Origin: Bacteroidota bacterium
Lineage (GTDB): Bacteria > Bacteroidota > Bacteroidia > Bacteroidales > JACABE01
Length of the DNA: 64,000 nt
Reading direction: 5' to 3'
Assembly (NCBI GenBank): GCA_026391675.1
Contig: JAPLDQ010000015.1
Span: 42,331-106,330 of the forward strand
A program made the position numbers and the translations under genes. Within the stretch, counting starts at the first letter, position 1. Each line of letters begins with the position of its first letter. This document shows positions 44,685 to 54,841 of this stretch, in pieces. Below the pieces are notes generated by a model. The model was given only the letters and a program-made list of their open reading frames with translations, ran no database searches and was not told where the DNA came from.

Positions 44685-44714
44685 AAAAGTCCCGAGAAAA
44701 GAATCGGGACTTTT
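44685..44714 (-). terminator. Terminator after rpmG-DUF4295
   Basis: Stem AAAAGTCCCGA / TCGGGACTTTT with an 8-nt loop, T-run on the minus strand. It ends the ribosomal-protein unit before ftsY. Confidence 0.88.
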
Positions 44715-44734
44715 CAATACGTTTCAAAATAAGC

Positions 44735-44893
44735 TTATGCTTGATTTGCTAAAAATTCTTTTACTGTATCGTTTGGAACAATATTTTCTTTCCACATATA
44801 AGCACCGGTTTTTGGTGATCTTACCATACGATATACCTTTGCGAAATCCTTACCTGAGGATGTTCTTAATGTTGCAACTACTTTCTTTGCCAT
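44735..44893 (-). CDS. DUF4295 small ribosome-associated protein
   Basis: A 52-residue basic protein beginning MAKKVVATLRTSSGKDFAKV and ending VKEFLANQA. It matches the Bacteroidetes-specific DUF4295 family, always next to rpmG. From memory, a protein of this type was seen in the Flavobacterium johnsoniae ribosome and named bL38; I am moderately sure of that identity. It follows rpmG by 9 bp. The gene is short and easily missed. Confidence 0.85.
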   Translation of the reverse strand: MAKKVVATLRTSSGKDFAKVYRMVRSPKTGAYMWKENIVPNDTVKEFLANQA

Positions 44894-44902
44894 AATTCAA
44901 AC

Positions 44903-45091
44903 TTATTTAATTTCTTTATGAACTGTCATTCTTTTAAGGATGGAGTTGTATTTTTTCAACTCTAATCTTTCAGGTGTATTCTTTTTATTTTTTGTAGAAA
45001 TATACCTTGAAGTACCCGGCATTCCGCTGGTTTTATGTTCTGTACATTCCAGTATTACCTGTACTCTTGCTTCTTTACTCTTTTTGGCCAT
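44903..45091 (-). CDS. rpmG: Ribosomal protein bL33
   Basis: A 62-residue bL33 of the large subunit: [19 protein letters not shown], then [24 protein letters not shown], the family signature. The zinc cysteines of C+ forms are absent (one Cys only), so this is a C-minus form. rpmB, which usually precedes rpmG in Bacteroidetes, is missing; xerD starts divergently instead. Confidence 0.95.
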   Translation of the reverse strand: MAKKSKEARVQVILECTEHKTSGMPGTSRYISTKNKKNTPERLELKKYNSILKRMTVHKEIK

Positions 45092-45200
45092 CTCTTATAA
45101 ACTTTTATTTTTTGAGGGTTGCAAAATTACTAACAATAAAATTAATATCCTAATATTTTTTAAAATATTTTATCTATCTTTGAAACCTTATACCTGTGCG

Positions 45201-46109
45201 ATGATTTGGCAAAATTACATAAAAAATTTCAATTCATTTCTTAAACTTGAAAAATCATTATCGGCTAACTCTATTTCAGCTTATATTCATGATATTGATA
45301 AACTTACGCAGTTTCTGGAATCTAAACAATTAAAAATTGAGCCAACAGCTATTGAACTTCATCATTTGCAGGAATTTATCAAGTGGGTGCACGAATCAGG
45401 ACTAAATGCCCGTTCGCAGTCAAGAATTATTTCAGGTATAAAAGCATTTTTTAAGTTTTTATTACTTGAAGATATCATTACAATTAACCCTGCTGAATTG
45501 CTGGAATCGCCTAAAATTGGTCGCAAATTGCCTGACACTTTAAACCCTTCCGAGATAAATCAGTTAATCGATGCTATTGATTTAAGCACAGCGGAGGGTC
45601 AAAGGAATAAAGTGATGCTGGAAACTTTATACAGCTGTGGTTTAAGGGTAACTGAACTGGTTAATTTAAAAATTTCGAATCTGCGGTTTAAAGAAGAATT
45701 CATTATTATTACCGGAAAAGGAAATAAAGAACGGTTGGTTCCTATAGGGAGATTAGCTATTAAACTGATTAATTCATATATCAGGGAAAACAGATTACAT
45801 CTCAGCATTAAAAAAGGCAATGAAGATATCGTATTTCTGAACCGGAGAGGCGGTAAACTGAGCCGTGTCATGGTTTTTACCATTATCAGGCAACTGGCTG
45901 AAAAGATTGGATTACATAAAAGAATAAGTCCGCATACATTCAGGCATTCATTTGCCACGCATCTGATAGAAGGTGGCGCTGATTTACGGGCTGTTCAGGA
46001 AATGCTGGGACATGAAAGCATTTTAACAACCGAAATTTACACCCATCTTGACCGTGAATTCCTGAGAGACAATATTTTACAGTTTCATCCAAGATCCCGA
46101 AAAAAATAA
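45201..46109 (+). CDS. xerD: Tyrosine recombinase XerD/XerC
   Basis: 302 residues from the ATG at 45201 (MIWQNYIKNFNSFL); the longer open frame upstream would run through rpmG and is not real. The N-terminal SAM-like core-binding domain is followed by the catalytic domain with Arg149, Lys173, His245, Arg248, His271 and Tyr280 (GLRVTEL, GKGNKERLVP, HTFRHSFATHL, LGHESILTTEIYTH). It resolves chromosome dimers at dif. The family usual length is ~300. Bacteroidetes often have one copy named XerD. A -7-like TATCTTTG is at 45175-45182. Confidence 0.93.
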   Translation: MIWQNYIKNFNSFLKLEKSLSANSISAYIHDIDKLTQFLESKQLKIEPTAIELHHLQEFIKWVHESGLNARSQSRIISGIKAFFKFLLLEDIITINPAELLESPKIGRKLPDTLNPSEINQLIDAIDLSTAEGQRNKVMLETLYSCGLRVTELVNLKISNLRFKEEFIIITGKGNKERLVPIGRLAIKLINSYIRENRLHLSIKKGNEDIVFLNRRGGKLSRVMVFTIIRQLAEKIGLHKRISPHTFRHSFATHLIEGGADLRAVQEMLGHESILTTEIYTHLDREFLRDNILQFHPRSRKK

Positions 46110-46159
46110 AAGCAATAATGTTTTAATTCATTCGTTTAAATCATTTAAAATCAATACGT

Positions 46160-47140
46160 ATGAAAAAAATCAGTTTTTTATTTGTAGTCATCTTTTTATT
46201 AACTAACACATTTATCCGATGCTTTGCACAAAAACAAATTTACGATGACAAATCAATTTATTGTAAATACGATGAAAAAAATGGCAGATTGAATGGAAAC
46301 TTTGAAGCATATTTTTATTATTTTCAAAAATATGTTGTTAAAGGCAAGTTTGAAAATAATAATAAAGTTGGAAATTGGACAATTTTGGATTCAACGGGAA
46401 ACATTATTTTGGGAAGAAATTATATAAATAATTTTGAATACAAACAATATATTCCAAAAGAATTTAATTTTTCATCTACTATGGAGAAAAGAGATTCTAA
46501 CGGGATAATTAATTATTTCTTTCTTACAGAAAAAATGGTTAGGGCGTATTTTAAATTATGCGAAGAAGTTGATATTGATAAAAATAATCTTAAACCCTTG
46601 CAAAATGTATTAATTTCCAATATCTTGAATGGAAAAATAAAAGTATACAAAGAAGATGGATTATCAAAAGAAATGAGTATTGAGGAAATAAAAGAAAAAT
46701 TCAATACTGAAAATCAAAAGTTTAATATATTGAGAATTTATGAAGTATGGTATACAGATTCAGTAAAAAAAACAGCTGAAATGCGAATTCTTGGAATTTG
46801 CCCTACTTTTTCAAACGACAAAGAATGCAAAGAATTAGGATGGATTTATTATCCTGATATTAGGAAATTATCAGCTTATTTACCAGTCGAAAATAAAAAT
46901 AAGAATATAACTAATATAGAGGATAGGCTTCATTTCAGAGACTTTTCTTCAAATATTTATAAAATTGATGACGCTTTAAAAGAAGGAAGCAAGAAAAATA
47001 CATACAATAAAGAAATCAGGGAATATATGCAAGGTGATGATATCCTGAAAGAAGCAAAACGTGTAAAATTCAGTTTATTGTTGAAAGATATCGAATCCTG
47101 GTTATTTGAAACTTATTACAAAGACAAAGTTTTTTATTAA
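46160..47140 (+). CDS. Exported protein with MORN-like N-terminal repeats, unknown
   Basis: A 326-residue protein with a signal peptide (MKKISFLFVVIFLLTNTFIRCFAQ). The next ~60 residues have MORN/YwqK-like wording (KNGRLNGNFEAYF, VVKGKFENNNKVGNWTILDSTGN). The rest is charged with three repeating Glu/Lys helices and contains no domain I know. Composition is lysine-rich and AT-biased more than its neighbours. It is convergent with ftcD across a 15-bp perfect inverted repeat. Confidence 0.6.
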   Translation: MKKISFLFVVIFLLTNTFIRCFAQKQIYDDKSIYCKYDEKNGRLNGNFEAYFYYFQKYVVKGKFENNNKVGNWTILDSTGNIILGRNYINNFEYKQYIPKEFNFSSTMEKRDSNGIINYFFLTEKMVRAYFKLCEEVDIDKNNLKPLQNVLISNILNGKIKVYKEDGLSKEMSIEEIKEKFNTENQKFNILRIYEVWYTDSVKKTAEMRILGICPTFSNDKECKELGWIYYPDIRKLSAYLPVENKNKNITNIEDRLHFRDFSSNIYKIDDALKEGSKKNTYNKEIREYMQGDDILKEAKRVKFSLLLKDIESWLFETYYKDKVFY

Positions 47141-47152
47141 ATAAAAGAACAA

Positions 47153-47192
47153 ATACATTGGATAATCTGGAAAAACCGATTATCCAATGTAT
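47153..47192. terminator. Bidirectional hairpin between convergent genes
   Basis: Perfect 15-bp arms ATACATTGGATAATC / GATTATCCAATGTAT with a 10-nt loop. It lies between two convergent genes and probably ends both transcripts. Confidence 0.75.
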
Positions 47193-47199
47193 AGAAAAA

Positions 47200-48900
47200 T
47201 TATGAATTTATCTTAGCATTCACGATTTTCAGAATATCTTCTTCTGCTTTTTTAGAGTTGGCTTCTATTTCAGCACCTTTGGCCAGAATATCATCCACAA
47301 AAGCTTTATCCTTTAATCCACTGGCATTAATTCTGACATTCAGAAAAGCACCCATTACAGCCGAACGTGCACATAATGCACCCACACCTGCATCTGTTAC
47401 AGAATTTGGGTTTCCAATTTCTGCCATGGCTTTAATAATTTCAAATGAATCAAAAGCAAGTTTCATCGTTTTGAAAGGCACTTCAATGGCATATTTTGTA
47501 GCCTGCTGAATAGCAGCGGTACGGGCAGCTTTTTCTTCATCAGTAGTTTTTGGAAAACCAAAAGCATCCATAATTTTATTAAATGCATTCGTATCTTCAT
47601 CAACCAAAAACAATAAATCATCTTTGATTTTTTGTCCTTTTGCAGCCCATTCTGAAAATTCTTCCCATCTTTCGTCCCATCCGGCTTTATGCGATGATAA
47701 ATTAGCAACCATGGTAGCCAATGCAGCACCTAATGCTCCCATATAAGCAGCAATTGAGCCACCTCCGGGTGCCGGAGATTCAGAAGCTGTTTCGTTGGCG
47801 AATCCTGTACAGCTGAAATCAACTAATTTCTTTTTCTTATTATCTGCTTCCAATACATATTCAATAATTTTTTCTGAAGGATTAAACGGTTTCAAATCAT
47901 CCAATCCCATAGATTTGATGGCTATTTTTATCAGTTCATCTTCCGAAACACCTATTGATCGTTGTTGTTTCAATAAATAATGTTTACCGGCATCTATAAT
48001 GGCTCTTTTGGGTACAAGCCCGACAATTTCCAAACCCGTAACCCTTACACCACGTGCAGCAGCCTTTTCTGAAACCTCATCAAATGCAATATGTAAAGGT
48101 GTATCGGAAATATTGGTAATATTCATAGAAACCTGTGCAATACCATATTCTTCAATAAACCAGCCAATTGCTTTTGTTCCTTTTAAAGTACCCGGTATCA
48201 TCACCTGCATACCCTTTTCATTCAATACAATTTTACCGGTAATTTGGTTTCCTTCTCTTTTTGGACGCCCTTTTTCGCGAACATCAAATGCAATTGCATT
48301 GGCTCTACGGGTTGAAGTCGTATTCAGATTATAATTCACTGCTATAAGAAAATCACGGGCACCAACAGCTGTGGCACCTGAACGGGCAATACTTTCATTG
48401 AATTGAGTTGGCCCAAAGTCAGGTTTCCACTCATCAGAACCGATCCTGTCTTTTACGGCTTCGTATTCTCCCTGACGACAATTGGCAAGATTTCTTCTTT
48501 TCTGACTGGTTGCAGCACTTTCATAACAATAAACAGGAATTCCCAGTTCTTCACCTATGCGTTTTGCAAGTTTATGAGCATAAACCACCACTTCTTCCAT
48601 AGTAATACCTGCAACAGGTACTAACGGACAAACATCAGTTGCCCCAAATCTCGGGTGATCTCCTTTGTGATTACGCATATCAATGACTTCCTGAGCTTTT
48701 TTTATGGCTTTAAATGCAGCATCAATCACTTCATCAGGAGTTCCGACAAAAGTTACAACAGTTCTGTTTGTAGTAGCACCAGGATCAACATCCAGTAATT
48801 TAACACCATCAACTTTTTCAATTTCATCGGTAATTTGTTTTATAATTGCCATATCACGTCCTTCACTAAAATTAGGAACGCATTCAATCAGTTTCTTCAT
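47200..48900 (-). CDS. ftcD: Bifunctional formiminotransferase-cyclodeaminase
   Basis: A 566-residue fusion of glutamate formiminotransferase (residues 1-~330: IECVPNFSEGRD, NRTVVTFVG, MRNHKGDHPRFGATDVCPL with the catalytic His) and formiminotetrahydrofolate cyclodeaminase (~345-566: ESPAPGGGSIAAYMGALGAALATMVANL). It moves the formimino group of histidine degradation onto THF and deaminates it to methenyl-THF. No hut genes are adjacent in the window. The architecture is the same as animal FTCD. Confidence 0.94.
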   Translation of the reverse strand: MKKLIECVPNFSEGRDMAIIKQITDEIEKVDGVKLLDVDPGATTNRTVVTFVGTPDEVIDAAFKAIKKAQEVIDMRNHKGDHPRFGATDVCPLVPVAGITMEEVVVYAHKLAKRIGEELGIPVYCYESAATSQKRRNLANCRQGEYEAVKDRIGSDEWKPDFGPTQFNESIARSGATAVGARDFLIAVNYNLNTTSTRRANAIAFDVREKGRPKREGNQITGKIVLNEKGMQVMIPGTLKGTKAIGWFIEEYGIAQVSMNITNISDTPLHIAFDEVSEKAAARGVRVTGLEIVGLVPKRAIIDAGKHYLLKQQRSIGVSEDELIKIAIKSMGLDDLKPFNPSEKIIEYVLEADNKKKKLVDFSCTGFANETASESPAPGGGSIAAYMGALGAALATMVANLSSHKAGWDERWEEFSEWAAKGQKIKDDLLFLVDEDTNAFNKIMDAFGFPKTTDEEKAARTAAIQQATKYAIEVPFKTMKLAFDSFEIIKAMAEIGNPNSVTDAGVGALCARSAVMGAFLNVRINASGLKDKAFVDDILAKGAEIEANSKKAEEDILKIVNAKINS

Positions 48901-49000
48901 ATATTTATTATTGAAATAATTTTACTGTCTGCAAAATTAATTTTTTTGAGAAAGAAATAAAAGATTATTATGAAGCATTTTTAAAAACAAAGAATAGTCA

Positions 49001-50521
49001 CTAAATTTTCAAGCCACTAATTTTTAATATTTCCTCAACATAGACTCTGTCATTTGACAATCTTGGTACTTTGTGTTGTCCACCCAGTTTATCTTTGGAT
49101 TTAAGCCATTTGTAAAAGGTATCCTTTGGTAAAGATCTGACCACAGGTAAATGAAGCATTAAACTATGGTAGCGTTTGGCTTCATAATCTGAATTGAGAG
49201 ATTTAAGTGCATTATCAAGTATTTCGGTAAAATACTCGATACTTTCAGGTGGTTTATCAAATTCAATCAACCATTCATGAGAGGCATTCTTTCCGTCTTC
49301 AAGATAAACAGGTGCTGCAGAATATTCAATAATACTGGCATCAGACTTCTCACAAGCTATTTTTAAAGCATTATTAGCATTATCAATAATTAATTCTTCT
49401 CCAAAAGCATTTATAAAATTCCTGGTTCTGCCGGTGATTTTAATTTTAAATGGGTTTAAAGAGGTGAATTTAACGGTATCACCTATTAAATATCGCCATA
49501 AACCTGCATTGGTTGAAATTATCATGGCATAATTGATACCCTTTTTAACCTCTTCCAATGATAAAGTCCTTGGACTTTCAGTATCAATAAGTTCAACAGG
49601 TAAAAACTCATAATAAATACCATAATCCAGCATCAGTAACATATCATCCGTACAGGGATTATCCTGAATACCAAAAAAACCTTCAGTAGCATTATAAGTT
49701 TCAAGATAATTCATTCTTAAAGAAGGTATTAACTGCTTAAATTGAAGTTGATAAGGTGAAAAACTAACCCCTCCATGAAAATAAACTTCAAGATTTTCCC
49801 ATACTTCATTAATATTATTCTTTCCTGTGATTTCTAAAATTTTTTTTAATAATAACAGCGTCCATGAGGGAACTCCGGATATATTACTTACATCATGTTC
49901 AATAGTGGCATAGGCCATCTTTTCAATTTTACTTTCCCATTCATCCATCAAGGCAATTGATCTTTCAGGAACCCGTTGGAATTCAGCCCAAAAAGGTAAA
50001 TTCTGGATGATAATTGCAGATAAATCGCCATAATAAGAATCGCTGTTAAACTCACTGATTTTATGACTTCCTCCTAAAGCAAGACTTCTTCCATCAAATA
50101 TTCTGTTATCCGGATAATTATTGCAATAAATTGAAAGCATATCTTTACCTCCTTTAAAGTGACATTCTTCAAGAGACTCTTCACTTACCGGAATAAATTT
50201 GTTTTTATCAGAAGTAGTACCTGATGATTTGGCAAACCATTTTATATCTGTATTCCATAGAATATTTTGTTCACCATGCATTAAACGGTCAATATATGGC
50301 TTCAGCGCATTATAATCATTAATAGGAACTCTTTCTTTAAAATGCTCGGGTTTACTAATAGATTTATAATCGTAAAGCAAACCCCATTCAGTATCTTTAG
50401 CTGCATACATAAGCTTTTTAAACCATTCCTGCTGCACTTCATGAGGGTATAGCTTAAAAAGCTCAATCTGATGAACGCGCTTTTTAATAATCCATGATAA
50501 TACTGAATTGATAAGTGCCAT
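49001..50521 (-). CDS. GH3 auxin-responsive promoter family protein
   Basis: A 506-residue adenylate-forming-superfamily protein of the GH3 type. It has FAKSSGTTSDKNKFIPVSEESL (phosphate-binding loop) near residues 94-116, YNATEGFFGIQDN near 279 and SLLWRYLIGDTV-like GLWRYLIGDTVKFTS near 345. Plant GH3 enzymes join amino acids to auxin or jasmonate; bacterial members have unknown substrates. It stands alone, divergent from the TPR gene. Confidence 0.9.
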   Translation of the reverse strand: MALINSVLSWIIKKRVHQIELFKLYPHEVQQEWFKKLMYAAKDTEWGLLYDYKSISKPEHFKERVPINDYNALKPYIDRLMHGEQNILWNTDIKWFAKSSGTTSDKNKFIPVSEESLEECHFKGGKDMLSIYCNNYPDNRIFDGRSLALGGSHKISEFNSDSYYGDLSAIIIQNLPFWAEFQRVPERSIALMDEWESKIEKMAYATIEHDVSNISGVPSWTLLLLKKILEITGKNNINEVWENLEVYFHGGVSFSPYQLQFKQLIPSLRMNYLETYNATEGFFGIQDNPCTDDMLLMLDYGIYYEFLPVELIDTESPRTLSLEEVKKGINYAMIISTNAGLWRYLIGDTVKFTSLNPFKIKITGRTRNFINAFGEELIIDNANNALKIACEKSDASIIEYSAAPVYLEDGKNASHEWLIEFDKPPESIEYFTEILDNALKSLNSDYEAKRYHSLMLHLPVVRSLPKDTFYKWLKSKDKLGGQHKVPRLSNDRVYVEEILKISGLKI

Positions 50522-50768
50522 ATTTGTATCTCATATTCAAATCAATTACAAATCTATGAATTTTTTGCTTACTGTTTACACTTTTTTACATTAAGTTTAA
50601 ATAAGGATTTCAAATTTGAATAAAATGAATAATTAAAAAATTTATAATTTTGAAAAAAATGACTTATTTTTGTTTTATTAAGATTGATTATTTTATTGTA
50701 AAAATAATTTTCTATTTACGCATTTATATTTTTAAAAGATATTTTTTAATTCTTTAAAAGGAAATTTT

Positions 50769-52598
50769 ATGGCAAATAATAAGTTGAAAAAAACATCTAA
50801 AGTATATACAAAATCGGATATTTGGAAAAATAAATACCTGCCTTATTTATTTGTTTTTTATATAATTATCTTAAATAGCAATACTTTTAAGCATGGTTTT
50901 GTTCTTGATGATGATATTGTATACTCTAAAAACAGCTTTGTACTAAAAGGATTTAATGGAATTGCAGACATTTTTTCTCATGGATATTTATATGGTTTTA
51001 ATAAAATAGAGGGGCAAACCTACCGGCCTATAACGCTTTTAAGCTTTGCTATTGAAAATCAGTTTTTTAACAAAAGCAGTAGTGCCAGTCATGTTATTCA
51101 GGTTTTGTTATATGCACTTGCATGTTTTATTTCGCTCAAATTACTTTTAGAAATTTTTAATAAAACCCCTTTACTTGCCTATATAATAGCATTTATATTT
51201 GCCACACACCCTATTCATACCGAAGTTGTAGCAAATATTAAATCACGGGATGAAATTTTATCATTTCTCTTTATCATTTTAACGCTCCGATATCTGCTTA
51301 AATATCTAAATTCAAATAAATTAAGCTATATTATTTTTTCCATAATTACATTTGTTTTAGCATTATTATCAAAAGAAAGTTCGTTTACTATCGTTCTGGT
51401 AATCCCATTTTTTATTTATTTATTTTCCTCCAATAACCTTAAAAAAAATACAATATTAACATCTGTATTTGTACTTTTATCAGTAAGCTTTCTTGTTTTC
51501 CGTACACTCCTTTTTTCCTCTGTTCTGGGTATTGCTGATAAAATGGATGTAATAAATAACACAATTGTATCGGCAGGCAATAAATCAGATGAATTAGCAA
51601 CTATATTTTACATCTTGGCATATTATCTTAAACTTTTAATAATTCCGTATCCTTTATCATATGATTATTCTTATAATTTTTTCCCTATTGTTTCCTGGAC
51701 AAATATTATATCAATACTTTCCTTATTAATCTATGTATTTATTGGAGTATTTGCTTTGATTAGAATTAAGAAAAAGCATATAGATGGTTTCGGATTCTTG
51801 TTTTTTTTAGCCTTATTTTCCCTTTCTACAAATGTTTTTGTAAAGATTGGCGCAACTTTGGGTGAACGGTTTCTTTTTACTCCTTCCTTTGGCTTTATTC
51901 TTGCAATTACTTATTTATTATGGAATAAATTCTGTAATACTAAATTAAATTCAAAATTTATTACATCTGCCTTTTTCGTTGTTCTGATTTTTTCTGTATT
52001 AACCTATCAACGTAATAAAGAGTGGAAAAGTAATTTTACATTGTTTGAATCTGCTTTAAGTGTAGCAGAAAACAGTTCAAGGGTTCAAGCCTCAATGGCA
52101 TCAGAATACAGAAGAATGGCAGAACAATCTGATAATGATCAGTTAAAAAGCATGTATTATGAAAAAGCAGTTGATTATTATCAGAAGTCAATTAATATTT
52201 ATCCCAAAAACATTGAATCCTATTATAATATTGGGGTTTGCTATCAATTCTGGGGTAAAATGGATTTAGCAAAGAATGCTTATCAGATGTCACTAAATAT
52301 TATACCTGGTTATAACAATTCACTAAATAACTTAGGTGCACTGTATTACAACAATCAACAAAAGGATAGTGCCAGGAATTGTTTCTTGCTTTCATTAAAA
52401 TATGATTCAACAAATTCAACTGCATTATCTAATTTAGGTGCGATTATTCAAAATGAAGGTAATTATACAGAAGCTATTAAATTATATGAAAAGAGTCTAT
52501 TTTATGATAAATCAAATAAAAGTTGCATATCCAATTTATTGAAAGCAGCTCAAATGATAAATGATACAATTAGACTACAAAAATATCAAAATTATTAA
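50769..52598 (+). CDS. TMTC-like GT-C membrane protein with C-terminal TPRs
   Basis: A 609-residue protein with about ten membrane helices (residues 27-~425) and a C-terminal TPR domain (~455-600). The first loop has FVLDDDIVYSKN (acidic pair as in GT-C enzymes), followed by YRPITLLSFAIENQFF and FATHPIHTEVVANIKSRDEIL, closely resembling TMTC-type O-mannosyltransferases and related prokaryotic proteins. The TPRs have YYNIGVCYQFWGKMDLAKNAYQMSL and SLNNLGALYYN. It may transfer a sugar from a lipid donor to exported proteins; this is inference from the fold. Confidence 0.75.
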   Translation: MANNKLKKTSKVYTKSDIWKNKYLPYLFVFYIIILNSNTFKHGFVLDDDIVYSKNSFVLKGFNGIADIFSHGYLYGFNKIEGQTYRPITLLSFAIENQFFNKSSSASHVIQVLLYALACFISLKLLLEIFNKTPLLAYIIAFIFATHPIHTEVVANIKSRDEILSFLFIILTLRYLLKYLNSNKLSYIIFSIITFVLALLSKESSFTIVLVIPFFIYLFSSNNLKKNTILTSVFVLLSVSFLVFRTLLFSSVLGIADKMDVINNTIVSAGNKSDELATIFYILAYYLKLLIIPYPLSYDYSYNFFPIVSWTNIISILSLLIYVFIGVFALIRIKKKHIDGFGFLFFLALFSLSTNVFVKIGATLGERFLFTPSFGFILAITYLLWNKFCNTKLNSKFITSAFFVVLIFSVLTYQRNKEWKSNFTLFESALSVAENSSRVQASMASEYRRMAEQSDNDQLKSMYYEKAVDYYQKSINIYPKNIESYYNIGVCYQFWGKMDLAKNAYQMSLNIIPGYNNSLNNLGALYYNNQQKDSARNCFLLSLKYDSTNSTALSNLGAIIQNEGNYTEAIKLYEKSLFYDKSNKSCISNLLKAAQMINDTIRLQKYQNY

Positions 52599-52617
52599 AC
52601 TTCCAACATTTTAATTA

Positions 52618-53403
52618 TTAAGAAGTCCTGGAATATCCCTTCATAATACCCCTGCTGGATCGTGAAATGAAAGATAATATTTCATCCCTTTCAGGTGTAG
52701 CAGAAATTTCTGCTTCAATCATATCTATGGCTTGACTGGTATTTAATCCTTTTAGGAAAATAATTCTGTAAATATCCTGAATATCTTTTATTTTCTCAGA
52801 AGTAAAACCACGACGTCTTAGTCCAATCGAGTTAATACCAACATAAGACAGGGGTTCACGGGCACTTTTTGTAAACGGGGGAACATCCTTACGAACCAAT
52901 GAACCGCCTGATATCATGGTATGAGCTCCAATATTTACAAACTGATGCACTGCAGATAAACCACCAATAATTGCCCAATCATCAATATTAATATGGCCAG
53001 CAAGTGTAGCTGCATTAGCCAGAATACAATTATTCCCTATAACACAATCATGTGCAACGTGGACATAAGCCATCAACAAGCAATTATTTCCGACAACAGT
53101 CTCCATATTGGCTTTAGTTCCTCTGTTTATGGTTACAAACTCCCTGATTGTAGTATTATCACCAATTATTACTGTAGTTTCTTCGCCATTGTATTTTAAA
53201 TCCTGTGGTGGTGCTGAAATAACAGCGCCAGGATAAATTTTACAGTTTTTCCCTATCCGGGCACCTTCCATAATGGTTACATTGGGTCCTATCCATGTTC
53301 CTTCTCCGATAATAACATTTTTATCAATAGTAACAAATGGTTCAATAACAACATTTTTAGCTACTTTGGCTTGAGGATTAACGTATGCTAAGGGTTGATT
53401 CAT
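52618..53403 (-). CDS. lpxA: UDP-N-acetylglucosamine acyltransferase LpxA
   Basis: A 261-residue cytoplasmic trimer of left-handed beta-helix hexapeptides (V.IGEGTWIGPNVTIMEGARIGKNCKIYPGAVI). It performs the first lipid A step, 3-O-acylation of UDP-GlcNAc. It contains YVHVAHDCVIGNNCILAN with the catalytic His near residue 125 and the LpxA-type C-terminus with GLRRRGF. It follows lpxC-fabZ by 43 bp on the same strand. Confidence 0.95.
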   Translation of the reverse strand: MNQPLAYVNPQAKVAKNVVIEPFVTIDKNVIIGEGTWIGPNVTIMEGARIGKNCKIYPGAVISAPPQDLKYNGEETTVIIGDNTTIREFVTINRGTKANMETVVGNNCLLMAYVHVAHDCVIGNNCILANAATLAGHINIDDWAIIGGLSAVHQFVNIGAHTMISGGSLVRKDVPPFTKSAREPLSYVGINSIGLRRRGFTSEKIKDIQDIYRIIFLKGLNTSQAIDMIEAEISATPERDEILSFISRSSRGIMKGYSRTS

Positions 53404-53446
53404 TTCAATCTTTTTTAAATTAATAATTTGTGTTGCAGGATAATTA

Positions 53447-54841
53447 TTATTTTACTTTTATTATCTGAGCTAACATCTCTGCTTCCATTACAACTTTTGT
53501 GCCAACATAAGCAACACCTTTCATATTACACAATCCCCTGCGGATAGGAGTTAATAAATCAAGTCTGAATATCAGAGTATCGCCTGGTACTACTTTACTC
53601 CTAAATCTCACATTATCAATTTTCATAAAATAAGTAGCATAATTTTCAGGATCAGGAACTGAACTTAAAGCCATAATACCACCGGTCTGTGCCATTGCTT
53701 CTACCTGCAATACACCTGGCATTACAGGTTCATTGGGAAAATGACCAACAAAGAAATCTTCATTCATGGTTACATTCTTCAATCCAATGACATAGGTATC
53801 TGTCATTTCAAGAATTTTATCAACCAATAAAAATGGTGGACGGTGTGGCAATAATTCACGAATGCGGTTAATATCAAATAAAGGAGGTTTATCTAAATCA
53901 TAAATTGGCTTTTCTTTTTTAGTAACAGCTAGTTTAATATGAGATTTGATAATTTTTGCAAACTCAACATTTGAACTATGACCTGGACGGCTTACAATTA
54001 CATGACCATTTATCCTTTTTCCAATTAAAGCTAAATCACCGATAACATCAAGCAATTTATGCCGGGCAGGTTCATTATTAAAATATAAGTCAACATTATT
54101 TAGAATTCCTGCTTCTAAAACTTTAACAGAAGGTTTATTAAATAAATCAGCAAGTCGTTCTAATTCATCTTCGGACATCACCCTGTCAACAAATACAATA
54201 GCATTACTAAGATCACCACCTTTAATTAAATTGTTTGAATACAGATATTCAAGTTCATGCAAAAAAACAAAGGTCCGGCAAGGAGCAATTTCTGTTGCAA
54301 AATCGTCAAGCTTGTAAAGTGAAGCAAATTGTGTATTCAATACTTTAAGTTCATAATCAATCAATACAGAAACTTTAAACTCTTTGCTGGGAATAATAAC
54401 CATTTCAACTTTTTTCTCATAGTCATTATAGTTAATATTTGATTTTATTTCGTAATATTCCTTCTCTGCATCCTGTTCAACTATTCCTGCATTTAATAAT
54501 GCTTCTACATAAAGCCTGGCACTTCCATCCAGAATTGGTATTTCTACACCGTCTAATTCAATAAGGATATTATCAATACCCAGACCAAAAATAGCTGCTA
54601 ACACATGCTCAACAGTACTGATCCTTGCACCTTTATATTCCAACGTAGTTCCTCTGGAAGTATCAACGACTAAATCAGCATTTGCTTCTATTAAAGGAGA
54701 ATTTGCTATATCTACCCGTTTAAATTTGTAACCAAAATTTACAGGAGCCGGTTTGAAAGTTAAAGTAACGTAATTACCGGTGTGTAAGCCAGTTCCAGCT
54801 ATTGAAACCGAATTAACTATTGTTTTTTGTTTTTCTGACAT
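53447..54841 (-). CDS. lpxC-fabZ: Bifunctional LpxC deacetylase / FabZ dehydratase
   Basis: A 464-residue fusion. LpxC (residues 1-~310) removes the acetyl group from UDP-3-O-acyl-GlcNAc: SIAGTGLHTG, STVEHVLAAIFGLGIDN with the first zinc His, and ARHKLLDVIGDLAL with the second. FabZ (~325-464) dehydrates 3-hydroxyacyl-ACP: IRELLPHRPPFLLVDKI and GHFPNEPVMPGVLQVEAMAQ with the catalytic His and Glu. The fusion is a Bacteroidetes hallmark. The lpxD gene, often upstream, is not here; a two-component system is divergent instead. Confidence 0.96.
   Translation of the reverse strand: MSEKQKTIVNSVSIAGTGLHTGNYVTLTFKPAPVNFGYKFKRVDIANSPLIEANADLVVDTSRGTTLEYKGARISTVEHVLAAIFGLGIDNILIELDGVEIPILDGSARLYVEALLNAGIVEQDAEKEYYEIKSNINYNDYEKKVEMVIIPSKEFKVSVLIDYELKVLNTQFASLYKLDDFATEIAPCRTFVFLHELEYLYSNNLIKGGDLSNAIVFVDRVMSEDELERLADLFNKPSVKVLEAGILNNVDLYFNNEPARHKLLDVIGDLALIGKRINGHVIVSRPGHSSNVEFAKIIKSHIKLAVTKKEKPIYDLDKPPLFDINRIRELLPHRPPFLLVDKILEMTDTYVIGLKNVTMNEDFFVGHFPNEPVMPGVLQVEAMAQTGGIMALSSVPDPENYATYFMKIDNVRFRSKVVPGDTLIFRLDLLTPIRRGLCNMKGVAYVGTKVVMEAEMLAQIIKVK

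Noticed and set aside
44940..45200. N-terminal extension of xerD
   Set aside because: The extension would run through rpmG on the other strand and adds ~87 residues not found in XerD; the ATG at 45201 matches the family start.
45599..45958. 119-codon minus-strand frame inside xerD
   Set aside because: Antisense shadow of the catalytic domain; composition follows the complementary codons.
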